Below, piece after piece: positions 13,628 to 21,182 of a stretch of DNA of 24,568 nucleotides. Origin of the DNA: an uncultured Victivallaceae bacterium (GTDB lineage Bacteria; Verrucomicrobiota; Lentisphaeria; Victivallales; Victivallaceae); the NCBI GenBank assembly GCA_934663655.1, contig CAKUKT010000005.1, positions 1-24,568 on the forward strand. The letters are read 5' to 3'. A program made the position numbers and the translations under genes. Position 1 is the stretch's first letter. Every line of letters starts with the position of its first letter. The notes beneath the pieces are model-generated. The model searched no databases. It saw nothing but the letters and a program-made list of their open reading frames with translations, and was not told the DNA's origin.

Positions 13628-14110
13628 ATGGCAGGAACCACCCTCACCCAGACCCAAATCGACGCGCTTATCGCCAAACTGCAACTCTACAAATATGTCT
13701 GTTCAGCCGGAGAAACCGTGCTGGGGCCGCTGAAATCGGCTCCGACGATTGAGTCCGATGTCGAAACGAAAGACGTCACGTTGTATGAGACCGGTGAGGA
13801 GGCGCAGGCGAGTTTTCTCATTAAAAACAACGTCAAACTCACGCTCGAAGTCGAGGACGTCGATACGGCGCTGCCGCTTCTGGGAGCGTTCAAGAAGGGC
13901 GACAACGTGCTGGACAGCACCAAAACGGTCGCCGTCACGCTGGTTCCGATCACGGATGATGAAGGCGCGAAAACAATCACTTTCCCGAATGCGTTTCTGC
14001 AGCCCGGGATGTCGATGACTCTGGAGGACGGCGACGACCCGAACAGCGTCCAGTTGGTCTACCTCTGCCGTCCCGATGAGGATACCGGCAAACCGTTCAC
14101 CTATGCGTAA
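13628..14110 (+). CDS. Major tail tube protein
   Basis: 160 residues, acidic and beta-rich (KDVTLYETGEEAQASFLIKN, VKLTLEVEDVDTALPLLGAF, VAVTLVPITDDEGAKTITFP). Position directly before the tail-assembly chaperone pair and the tape measure gene is the standard place for the tube protein of siphophages. The tube is a stack of hexamers around the tape measure. It is short compared with many tube proteins but within range. CAGGAG stands before ATG 13628, after a 59-base gap that holds the micro-ORF and a small inverted repeat. Confidence 0.75.
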   Translation: MAGTTLTQTQIDALIAKLQLYKYVCSAGETVLGPLKSAPTIESDVETKDVTLYETGEEAQASFLIKNNVKLTLEVEDVDTALPLLGAFKKGDNVLDSTKTVAVTLVPITDDEGAKTITFPNAFLQPGMSMTLEDGDDPNSVQLVYLCRPDEDTGKPFTYA

Positions 14111-14125
14111 CAGGAGGGCAGCGCA

Positions 14126-14455
14126 ATGGGGAAATTTTTTCCGAAACTTACTCAGACCCAGGTGTTCATTCAGACCGGCGGTACGGATGGCGAGGGATTC
14201 AACTGTCCGATGCTCCCGGTCGGCAAACTGGCGGAAATGAACGAAATCTCCGAGGCGTTGGCCAAAGGAAAAAGCATCGCCGATTTTGAGGCGCTCCGCC
14301 TCCGGCTGATCGCCCTGGTGAAAACGGTTATGCCGGCCGAATACCACGATTCACTGAATCGTCTGGACATTCCTCGGCTGGCGGAATTGGCTGCCTACCT
14401 CATGTATGGCGACCCGGAAAATGACGACCAGCCGCGACCCGCTGCAAAAAACTGA
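14126..14455 (+). CDS. Tail assembly chaperone, short form (gpG-like)
   Basis: 109 residues, with AGGAGGG before the ATG. The sequence is a short alpha/beta domain: FFPKLTQTQVFIQTGG, PVGKLAEMNEISEALAKGKS, and a helix LRLRLIALVKTVMPAEYHDS. Position between tube and tape measure genes and the terminal frameshift site identify it as the lambda gpG type. It binds the tape measure protein and recruits tube subunits, but is absent from mature tails. The last three codons before the stop are GCA AAA AAC, the slippery site used to make the long form. Confidence 0.85.
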   Translation: MGKFFPKLTQTQVFIQTGGTDGEGFNCPMLPVGKLAEMNEISEALAKGKSIADFEALRLRLIALVKTVMPAEYHDSLNRLDIPRLAELAAYLMYGDPENDDQPRPAAKN

Positions 14456-14841
14456 ATCGGGGGCGCGGAGAAGAAAATAACTCCGCGCCCCATGGCGACA
14501 TCGACTATGATTTCCTCGCCTGCCGGATCATGCGTGAGTTCGGTTGGAGCATTGAATATGTGCTGTCGCTCAGTTACCCTGTGTTTATGAGCCTGTTTGG
14601 CTTGATCCGGCGCATCCGCTTCGATTCGGCGATTGATGAATTTTTCACGCCCTACGCGGCGGCGAAATATGGAGGGAAATGTTCCAAACACCTGTTTGCC
14701 GGTCGTGGCTCATTTCTGCTCAAAAATACGGAAAATGACGCCGCCGTAGTGACCGAGGAAATGACACACCGGGCCATTCAGCGCCTACGCCGACAAATGG
14801 ATGAACACCGGAAACAGCTGGAACAAATTGCTGCCGAATAA
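14126..14841 (+). CDS. Tail assembly chaperone, long form (gpGT-like) made by -1 frameshift
   Basis: Join of 14126-14452 with 14452-14841, giving a 238-residue protein (109 + 129). The downstream frame is open through the junction (LNRGRGEENNSAPHGDIDYD...) and contains IMREFGWSIEYVLSLSYPVF, which resembles the T part of such proteins, then a basic, Gln/Arg-rich helical C-terminus (RAIQRLRRQMDEHRKQLEQI). There is no credible independent start: the first in-frame ATG, at 14530, has no Shine-Dalgarno site. As in lambda G/GT, a minor fraction of ribosomes should make this form, which links the chaperone to the tail tube. The stop is followed by the element before the tape measure gene. Confidence 0.85.
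14446..14491 (+). promoter_or_regulatory. Programmed -1 ribosomal frameshift site
   Basis: Slippery heptamer A AAA AAC at 14446-14452, in the right phase (GCA AAA AAC TGA), followed immediately by the zero-frame stop. After a seven-base spacer (14453-14459) comes a perfect 11-pair stem, GGGGCGCGGAG (14460-14470) with CTCCGCGCCCC (14481-14491), around a ten-base A-rich loop. All three parts of a -1 signal are present at normal distances. Confidence 0.92.
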
Positions 14842-14848
14842 AATTCGA

Positions 14849-14890
14849 TGTTGACAACCTCCTGACCAGTAAACGGTCAGGAGGTTTTTT
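14849..14890 (+). promoter_or_regulatory. TGTTGACAAC element with 12-pair terminator-like hairpin containing the tape measure ribosome-binding site
   Basis: TGTTGACAAC at 14849-14858. AACCTCCTGACC (14856-14867) pairs perfectly with GGTCAGGAGGTT (14875-14886), loop AGTAAAC, and the T-run 14885-14890 runs straight into ATG 14891. AGGAGG (14879-14884), six bases before the ATG, is the Shine-Dalgarno sequence and lies wholly within the 3' arm. This is the clearest case of a hairpin that is both terminator-shaped and site-sequestering. Confidence 0.7.
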
Positions 14891-17734
14891 ATGGGTTTCG
14901 ACCTGGGTGTCATGTCCGCGGCAGTTCAGCTGGACGTTTCTCAATATAAGCGAAATTTAACCGAGTTGGAGGGACGTAGTGAAACAACGTTCAAAAAAAT
15001 TGCCACCCTTGCCGCCGGTTATCTGACATTTCGCGCCGTTGGAAGTTTTGTCACCGGCGCCATGGCGGAGTTCTCGAGGCTCGAAGAAGGCAACAACAAG
15101 CTCAAATATACCTTCACCGAGATCAGGGAGGAGGCGGCGCGAACCGCGCGGCAGTTGTCTGAGACCTACCATATTTCGGCCCAGACGGCGACCAACTCCG
15201 TTGCCGACATCGGCGACATGCTGACCGGATTCGGATTCGGTCAGTCGGATGCGCTGAATTTTGCGCGGCAGATCATCGAGCGCGGGATCGACGTGGCGAG
15301 CTTCAAGGGGCTGGACCAGACCGAAACGATCCGACGCATGACCGCCGCCCTCACCGGTGAAACCGACAGCCTGAAAATGATGGGGGTGGTTATCCGGCAG
15401 GATACAAACGATTTCCGCGACCAGGTGGCGGCGATTCAGGCGGCGACCGGCGCGACCGAAACGCAGGCGAAGGCGCAGGCGATTCTCGCCCAGATCATGC
15501 AGCAGACGAAAAACGCCGCCGGCGACTACCTCCGCCCGGATGCGCCGCGCACCTACGCGCAGGAGCTGACCGATCTCCGCGAGGCGCTGAAACAGTTCAA
15601 AGCGGAAGTGGGGACGCAGGTTCAGCCGATCGCGCAGGAGACGGTCGTCAAAGCGCGGGAGCTGCTGGAATTTTACAACAACCTCACCCCGTCGGCAAAA
15701 TCATTTTTGAACGTCACCACCGCCACCGTTGCGGCGATGGCGCTTCTGGCAAAGACGAACATCGGCCGCAATCTCATGACGGCGGGCGGGGCGGCGGATA
15801 TGGAAAAACTCAAGGAGCTGAAAAAGACCCGGAGCGACGCGGTCCGCGAAGCCTCGGAAACCCGCCGGCACTACATGGAGATCCGCAACGCCGCAAAAGA
15901 AGCGCAGGCGGTCACCGTGGCGGAACAGCAGAAACTGGCAGCCTGCAAAGCACGGGTCGCGCAGGAAGCGGCGCTGAACGAAAAGGCGCGCCAGCAGTAT
16001 ACGCTTGCGACCGGGAGTTCCAGCGGGTTTGTGAATCTGCAATCCTACACCGAGGCTCAGACGAGCCTGCGAGCTCAGGAGGTGGCGACGAACAACAGCG
16101 TGGAGGCGACGCGAAAGCTCGCGATTGCGCAAAAGGAAGCCCGGGCGGAAGTCTCCAAAGCGATGGTGGCGGTGAACGCAAGCACTGCGGCGGTCAAGGC
16201 GAATGCGACGGCCGCTACCGTGGGTGGGCGCGCGTCGTTGTTGCTGTCTCGCGGCTTTAAGGCGGCGTCACAGGCGACGAGAGCGTTTTTCGCGGCGATT
16301 GGACCGGTCGGATGGACAATCATCGGGATTTCGGTTGCCATAGAGGCGCTTTCCGCGGCGGTTTCCTGGTACAATTCGAAACAGGAAGAGGCGGCGGAAA
16401 ATGCCCGGAAAGCCGCGGACGAAGCAGCGAAGGCGGCAGACGAGAATTTGCAGAACAACCAGAAACAGGCCGCGGCCATGGAGCGGCTTCAAGAGTTGCA
16501 GAAATATGAAAACTTAAACAGCGCAGAACGGACGGAGGCGATTGGGCTGCTCGAAGATCTCGGAATCGCCTACGACGAAACCGCCGGTTCCGTCGACGCG
16601 ATGATCTCGCGCATGGGAGCGGAAAAACGGAGCCTCGCTGAACTGATTGCCCTGCGCAAAGAGGAGCTGAAACAGCAGAGAATCGCGGCAATTGAGGAAT
16701 CGATCAGAAAAAATCAAGAAGCAATCGATTCGAACGATAAAAGTAGAATCGGAATTTTGTCATATTTGACTGGTGGTTTTTTATCTTGGGATGATCTGCC
16801 TGGTGAAAATCCGGAGATAGATTCCGAGAATGAAACATACTACGCCGAAAATGTGAAATTGCGCCGAGAATTGGCCAAACTTAAATATGGGGAGGTCGGC
16901 ATTGATGGAAAACCGGTTGGCGGGGCATCGGTCGAAACCTCCGAGGCACAGCGTAGGGCGCTCGAAGGGATTGCCAATTTGAGGTGGAACATCCGGTTCG
17001 ATTCCGCCGAGGCGGACCAGCAGGTGAAAATGCTCGACGAAAAAATTCAACGCGTTTTCGCCCGGCAGTCGGGCAAATACGCCACGGTGGAGGATTTCAC
17101 ATCCGCCGACCAATACAACATGTCCGAGCAGGAGCTCAAGGATTTGCGCGAAATAATTGACCTGGAGGAACAACGACGGAAAATCCGCCAGTCCAGCGCA
17201 GACGCATTTGCGGACGAATTGGACAGTTATAAAAATTTTTTGGCTGAACGGTCGCAACGATTCAGGCAGGATGCGTTTAACCGCCAGTTGGACAGTTATG
17301 AAAAATCTGGCAATCAGCAGGGGTACAACCAATTTCTGCAAAACGCAATCAACCAGGCCAACAAACAGGTTGCAGCATTGCGAATGCAGTATGAATCCGC
17401 GGTGAAACGCATAGAGGCAGGTTCTGTGTTTACGGATGCGGAGCGCCGCACATTAGCTAAGGCGCGAAAACAGCTCGAGGAGGCAATGGCCGTTTCCGAT
17501 GAGTTGTTTCGGAAACAAATAACCGCGAATGAGGCGCCGGAGAGAAATAACGCCGGGGCGATTGGTGATTTCAGTGCGCGTAATCTCTGGCAAATGCTGG
17601 GTAGTTCCGGGAGCCCGGCAGAACGTACTGCGCGAGCATCTGAACGAACAGCGCGATTCACCGAGGAGTTACGTACAACAACTCGCGACATAGCAAATCG
17701 TGCCCAGGTTTCTGTAAATTTTTTTGGAGATTGA
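14891..17734 (+). CDS. Tail tape measure protein
   Basis: 947 residues, the largest protein in the window, directly after the chaperone pair. The N-terminal part (MGFDLGVMSAAVQLDVSQYK ... RAVGSFVTGAMAEFSRLEEG) is typical of TP901/lambda-H type tape measures. Long Ala/Glu/Lys/Gln helices follow. Hydrophobic stretches occur near residues 270-285 and 460-493 (FFAAIGPVGWTIIGISVAIE), the latter a likely membrane-inserting segment. The protein sets tail length; at the usual 0.15 nm per residue this would mean a tail of about 140 nm if the full length is extended. From about 16690 onward base composition becomes more A/T-rich than in the first half, pointing to a recombination junction within the gene. 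AGGAGG precedes the ATG. Confidence 0.9.
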   Translation: MGFDLGVMSAAVQLDVSQYKRNLTELEGRSETTFKKIATLAAGYLTFRAVGSFVTGAMAEFSRLEEGNNKLKYTFTEIREEAARTARQLSETYHISAQTATNSVADIGDMLTGFGFGQSDALNFARQIIERGIDVASFKGLDQTETIRRMTAALTGETDSLKMMGVVIRQDTNDFRDQVAAIQAATGATETQAKAQAILAQIMQQTKNAAGDYLRPDAPRTYAQELTDLREALKQFKAEVGTQVQPIAQETVVKARELLEFYNNLTPSAKSFLNVTTATVAAMALLAKTNIGRNLMTAGGAADMEKLKELKKTRSDAVREASETRRHYMEIRNAAKEAQAVTVAEQQKLAACKARVAQEAALNEKARQQYTLATGSSSGFVNLQSYTEAQTSLRAQEVATNNSVEATRKLAIAQKEARAEVSKAMVAVNASTAAVKANATAATVGGRASLLLSRGFKAASQATRAFFAAIGPVGWTIIGISVAIEALSAAVSWYNSKQEEAAENARKAADEAAKAADENLQNNQKQAAAMERLQELQKYENLNSAERTEAIGLLEDLGIAYDETAGSVDAMISRMGAEKRSLAELIALRKEELKQQRIAAIEESIRKNQEAIDSNDKSRIGILSYLTGGFLSWDDLPGENPEIDSENETYYAENVKLRRELAKLKYGEVGIDGKPVGGASVETSEAQRRALEGIANLRWNIRFDSAEADQQVKMLDEKIQRVFARQSGKYATVEDFTSADQYNMSEQELKDLREIIDLEEQRRKIRQSSADAFADELDSYKNFLAERSQRFRQDAFNRQLDSYEKSGNQQGYNQFLQNAINQANKQVAALRMQYESAVKRIEAGSVFTDAERRTLAKARKQLEEAMAVSDELFRKQITANEAPERNNAGAIGDFSARNLWQMLGSSGSPAERTARASERTARFTEELRTTTRDIANRAQVSVNFFGD

Positions 17735-17735
17735 C

Positions 17736-18644
17736 ATGGTGATTCAAAAATTGCGCAGCGTCGCCAGTTCTATCGACGAGGATGGAGTTGTTTCGTCAAT
17801 TCGGGTTACCTACCTGGTGACCGGTATCGCGCCGACAGTCAGTGCGTCGGAGGTCCTACGGGAGGTTTACAACAATACGCCCCCGACGGTGGGCGCATCA
17901 AAACGCTCAAACACTGAATTGCGAGAAATCGGCAACGGAACCGCCGAGGTGGAGATTACCTATACTCCCGACTCCTCATATATGGCAGTTGGAACCAGTC
18001 GTTCGAAGGCAGATCGCCAGGCCGGCGACGAGGTTTGGACATTTTCGACGACGGGGGGGCAGCGACACATTTCCCGCGCCTACGAGAGGAATCTTTACCG
18101 CGGAGGAGCCCCTTCTCCCGGAAATCCTGGATTTGACATCAACTGGAATGGTCGAGACGGAGTGTTCCGGGAGGCGGCGGGCCTGGATATACATGCGCCA
18201 CAACTGAGAGAAACGTGTGTTGCAACTATGCTGGCGGATGAGGTTACCACCAAATACAAACAAATGGTTGCAGAGCTGTCATGTTGTTTCAATAAATACA
18301 AATTTCATGGCTGGCAGGAGGGAGAAGTGCTTTATCTCGGCGCAGACATAAGCGCGCCATACCTCAACAGTAGCCGCGATTATCTCGTAGACGTAACACA
18401 CCAGTTCGCGATTGCTCGGAATGAAACAAATGTGAAAATTCTCGACGGCCTCGTAATTCCGCAGGTTTATGGCTGGGATTATGTCTGGGTAACGCCTCAA
18501 ACTGCCGTCGATTTGGCCTCATTGAAATATGCGGTTGTGTCACGTGTTTACAAATACGCGGATTTGCGTCTATTGGGGGTTGGAACTGTGACAGAACAAC
18601 GGAGTGGCAAGCTGATTGACGATACGGAAGAGGAGAAATTTTAA
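17736..18644 (+). CDS. Tail-tip protein, family not recognised (I)
   Basis: 302 residues, starting one base after the tape measure stop, with TTGGAGA upstream. It sits where siphophages encode the distal tail protein. The sequence is beta-rich with many aromatic and Gly/Asn turns (EVEITYTPDSSYMAVGTSRS, ISRAYERNLYRGGAPSPGNP, YVWVTPQTAVDLASLKYAVV). No signature of a known distal tail family was seen by eye. It overlaps the next gene by one base. Its lower G+C and mixed codon use differ from the head genes and match the next three genes, so the four probably moved as one block. Confidence 0.65.
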   Translation: MVIQKLRSVASSIDEDGVVSSIRVTYLVTGIAPTVSASEVLREVYNNTPPTVGASKRSNTELREIGNGTAEVEITYTPDSSYMAVGTSRSKADRQAGDEVWTFSTTGGQRHISRAYERNLYRGGAPSPGNPGFDINWNGRDGVFREAAGLDIHAPQLRETCVATMLADEVTTKYKQMVAELSCCFNKYKFHGWQEGEVLYLGADISAPYLNSSRDYLVDVTHQFAIARNETNVKILDGLVIPQVYGWDYVWVTPQTAVDLASLKYAVVSRVYKYADLRLLGVGTVTEQRSGKLIDDTEEEKF

Positions 18645-19375
18645 TGATCACATTCAGGAGTGCCACGTCTGGAGAAATCGCGTTCCCAGAGAGCGCGGAG
18701 AGGTACAACGCCATTAACCGCATATTGAGTACCGTCGGCCCAGTAGCAGGAGATCCGGTATTGAGAGCCTCGGTAACTCCGGGGACGATAATTGTAAACG
18801 GCATATGCCCAGATGGCATTGACGAATATTCACCTGTTTGGATAATTGGCGTTGCTCCTGACGATTCCGCCGTTATCGAGGACAATTACCACTCGGTCAT
18901 CGACACTGTTTTCATTGTCGGCGACCAGGTAGAAAGTGGTGTTGAACCGCTCGCGTGGGGAATAACTCAGGCGGATATTCCTGCCGGTACAGTTGGACCG
19001 GTGTTGATTGCCGGGATAAGCAGACTCCATCCAGCCGTTACAGCGAGGCGATTGACGGTTAAAAATATAAACGGCAAAATAAATCTCTCCCCAGATGTCG
19101 GGGGAGAGGTCGTGGTTATAAATTCCGCATTTTATTCGCTGGTTTGTGTGCATGGGATCAGAGAAAAACAATACCGCGCGTGTCCGGCGATAGTCAGAGC
19201 GTATCAAAATGACATGATCGGCGTCGACTTGTATGCAAACGGGTTCGGTGCATCCGTGACGGGAACGGCAATTCTTACACTTGTTGATGGTGGGGTTAAC
19301 ACATTGCCACCAATTGGGACAAAAATAGTAGCCCACCCATTTTTTACAGAGCAGGTTAACGGAGAATACTCGTGA
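18644..19375 (+). CDS. Tail-tip protein, family not recognised (II)
   Basis: 243 residues. After MITFRSATSGEIAFPESAER it consists of short beta strands separated by Gly/Pro/Asp turns (VTPGTIIVNGICPDGIDEYS, VWIIGVAPDDSAVIEDN, ADIPAGTVGPVLIAGISRL), the look of a virion surface or tail-tip protein with a beta-sandwich. No enzyme motif is visible. It overlaps its neighbours by one and four bases in a tightly packed operon. Confidence 0.6.
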   Translation: MITFRSATSGEIAFPESAERYNAINRILSTVGPVAGDPVLRASVTPGTIIVNGICPDGIDEYSPVWIIGVAPDDSAVIEDNYHSVIDTVFIVGDQVESGVEPLAWGITQADIPAGTVGPVLIAGISRLHPAVTARRLTVKNINGKINLSPDVGGEVVVINSAFYSLVCVHGIREKQYRACPAIVRAYQNDMIGVDLYANGFGASVTGTAILTLVDGGVNTLPPIGTKIVAHPFFTEQVNGEYS

Positions 19376-20196
19376 ACGTTGTATTTACAAAAATGGTCGA
19401 TGGCAATTATTTTTGTCCATCGGTTCGGTCGGCTTTTGCCAGTTATTATGGTGTTTCTGTGTATCGGCTGACAAACGGGTTGTCTTATATTTCGGCGTTT
19501 TCAACAAACCTGTTGAAATCAGGAACCGTTATTTTGAAACCTGGAAATGGTCTGGTACGGGGCCATCAGTATTGGTATGGATCTGACTGGGCCTATTATG
19601 CGACAAATGACAGAGGCACAGCGTATTGTTTAATAAAATCGCGCTTTCCAGGATATATACCGAGCGACTCCGATGATGGTTATTACATAGGGGATCCTCC
19701 ATTATGGGGTAGCAGTTCAACGCAAAGCCCCACCGGTTCGCTGAGTGGCTCACCCTACGCGGTACTGGAGTTCTACTTGCCTCGCTGGGAAAAAATCGCC
19801 TCCAGTGGAGATGGGCTTGCTGGTGAATACCTCGCCACCGACGGGGAATCCGGGAGGATTTTTTTGGGTCAGATGTGCTGGAAATTGAGTGGAGGACGTG
19901 GTTCTGTTTCAAACATCGGCAGGTTCGGCGAGTGTTATTACGAGGGTGGTCAAAATGAAATCGGCTACCGGATCACCCCGGATTCAAACGGCAAATGGAG
20001 GGTGTATTACCGCGGATACCGCAGTTTTTGGTGGGAGGGGGAAGAACCCTCTGAAACGCAGACGGTTGTTTACAAATACAGGCACCTGGAGAGTTACCAG
20101 CGAACACACCCAGACGTCAGCCTTACATATGCCGGCAGAAAATTACTGACAACCTCTGCCTGTATATATTTAGGAGAGGTTCCGGTATGGCACTAA
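19372..20196 (+). CDS. Tail-tip protein, family not recognised (III), GTG start
   Basis: 274 residues starting with GTG at 19372, with GGAGA at 19361-19365 and a GTGA overlap with the previous stop. Very rich in Tyr, Trp, Gly and Ser (GHQYWYGSDWAYYATNDRGT, GYRSFWWEGEEPSETQTVVY), typical of carbohydrate-contacting or trimeric fibre-like surface proteins. No recognised family. It would be exposed at the tail tip. The last ten bases overlap the next gene, whose hairpin lies in the 3' end of this gene. Confidence 0.6.
   Translation: MNVVFTKMVDGNYFCPSVRSAFASYYGVSVYRLTNGLSYISAFSTNLLKSGTVILKPGNGLVRGHQYWYGSDWAYYATNDRGTAYCLIKSRFPGYIPSDSDDGYYIGDPPLWGSSSTQSPTGSLSGSPYAVLEFYLPRWEKIASSGDGLAGEYLATDGESGRIFLGQMCWKLSGGRGSVSNIGRFGECYYEGGQNEIGYRITPDSNGKWRVYYRGYRSFWWEGEEPSETQTVVYKYRHLESYQRTHPDVSLTYAGRKLLTTSACIYLGEVPVWH
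20144..20186 (+). promoter_or_regulatory. Variant of the repeat element with hairpin over a ribosome-binding site
   Basis: TACTGACAAC at 20144-20153 matches TGTTGACAAC at eight of ten positions. AACCTCT (20151-20157) pairs with AGAGGTT (20175-20181), extended by CC/GG across one bulged G. AGGAGAGG (20172-20179) in the 3' arm is the Shine-Dalgarno site for ATG 20187. The layout equals that before 12432 and 14891, but here it is inside a coding sequence. Confidence 0.5.
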
Positions 20197-21161
20197 ATTC
20201 ACCTGAAAACTGGAGCGATTGCGGAATGGATTGGAGTGCTCCAGATCCTCGAAACGCCAACTATGCGTTTGCCCTATTTGAGGCGGTGTGCGAACGCATG
20301 TCGGTTATTGACAGAATAAAAATGTTTGATGAGTTGTCAAAACTCGCGCAGATTGGCCCAGGGTTACCACTGAACCGGTCATGGGTCGAATTGATGGTCG
20401 AGGTCATTGAATATTTAATCGGGCATTTTGTTGACCCGGATATGACCGGATACGACTCAAGTTATAGTGATTTCCCTCGAATGTTGAGTTTCAGAACTGT
20501 AAACCTGGATCCCGGATGCCGAATTTGCGAGTTGCCCATTACTCTCACCACGGACAATGTCGCGTCTCTCTTTCAACGGATGCGCAATTGCCTGAACCGC
20601 CTGTACCTAACGACGTGCGAGGCGCAAATAAATGTAACGACACGCGAGGTTGACAGTAGTGGCAAATATTCAAGCATGTCAGCGGCCGAAAACGAGGCGA
20701 TTAGAATCGCCGGGAAACAGGTGGTTGATGAAACAAATTATTACACAACGGACCGCTTTGACCGTAACATGTTTACCAGTGTTTCCGGCTACACCGATGG
20801 GTACATTGTGTCGCTGAAGACGGTGGGCATACGCATTAAATCAACGCCATTTCGCGGCGGATTTGTACCCGAGCTGTGGTTGGCGGCCAGGGGAACGATC
20901 TGGCCTACAGACGGTGTTTATCAACAGCGCGAATATAATTCCGGGTCTCTCGAATTGCCGGAAAATGTCATGACTTGGTTCCTCCACCCACAACCGGCAG
21001 ACACTCCGGCCACGTGGACGAGGGACGACAATTATTTGCATAACCCGAACCGACCGACAGGGGGAGGGTCCTACCATATCGGGTCAACAGTAACAGGTTG
21101 CAGGCTGCGGGGCAGGTTTTTTCAGAATTTTGCCACCTCTGGTGGTTTCAGGTTTCAATAA
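20187..21161 (+). CDS. Tail-tip protein, family not recognised (IV)
   Basis: 324 residues. The first third is helical (NANYAFALFEAVCERMSVID, SKLAQIGPGLPLNRSWVELM), the rest is a beta-rich polar region ending in GGGSYHIGSTVTGCRLRGRF. It is the last gene of the lower-G+C block. It may be a baseplate hub or adaptor, judged only by place between the tail tip and fibre genes. Start: AGGAGAGG before ATG 20187. Confidence 0.6.
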   Translation: MALNSPENWSDCGMDWSAPDPRNANYAFALFEAVCERMSVIDRIKMFDELSKLAQIGPGLPLNRSWVELMVEVIEYLIGHFVDPDMTGYDSSYSDFPRMLSFRTVNLDPGCRICELPITLTTDNVASLFQRMRNCLNRLYLTTCEAQINVTTREVDSSGKYSSMSAAENEAIRIAGKQVVDETNYYTTDRFDRNMFTSVSGYTDGYIVSLKTVGIRIKSTPFRGGFVPELWLAARGTIWPTDGVYQQREYNSGSLELPENVMTWFLHPQPADTPATWTRDDNYLHNPNRPTGGGSYHIGSTVTGCRLRGRFFQNFATSGGFRFQ

Positions 21162-21182
21162 ATTTACCGGACGGAGAGGAAA

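Noticed and set aside
3479..14856. Reading every TTGACA in the repeat element as the -35 box of a standard sigma70 promoter
   Set aside because: I checked 16-18 bases downstream of the copies at 3479, 12396, 13533 and 14851 and found nothing like TATAAT; that region is occupied by hairpin arms and the start codon would follow almost at once.
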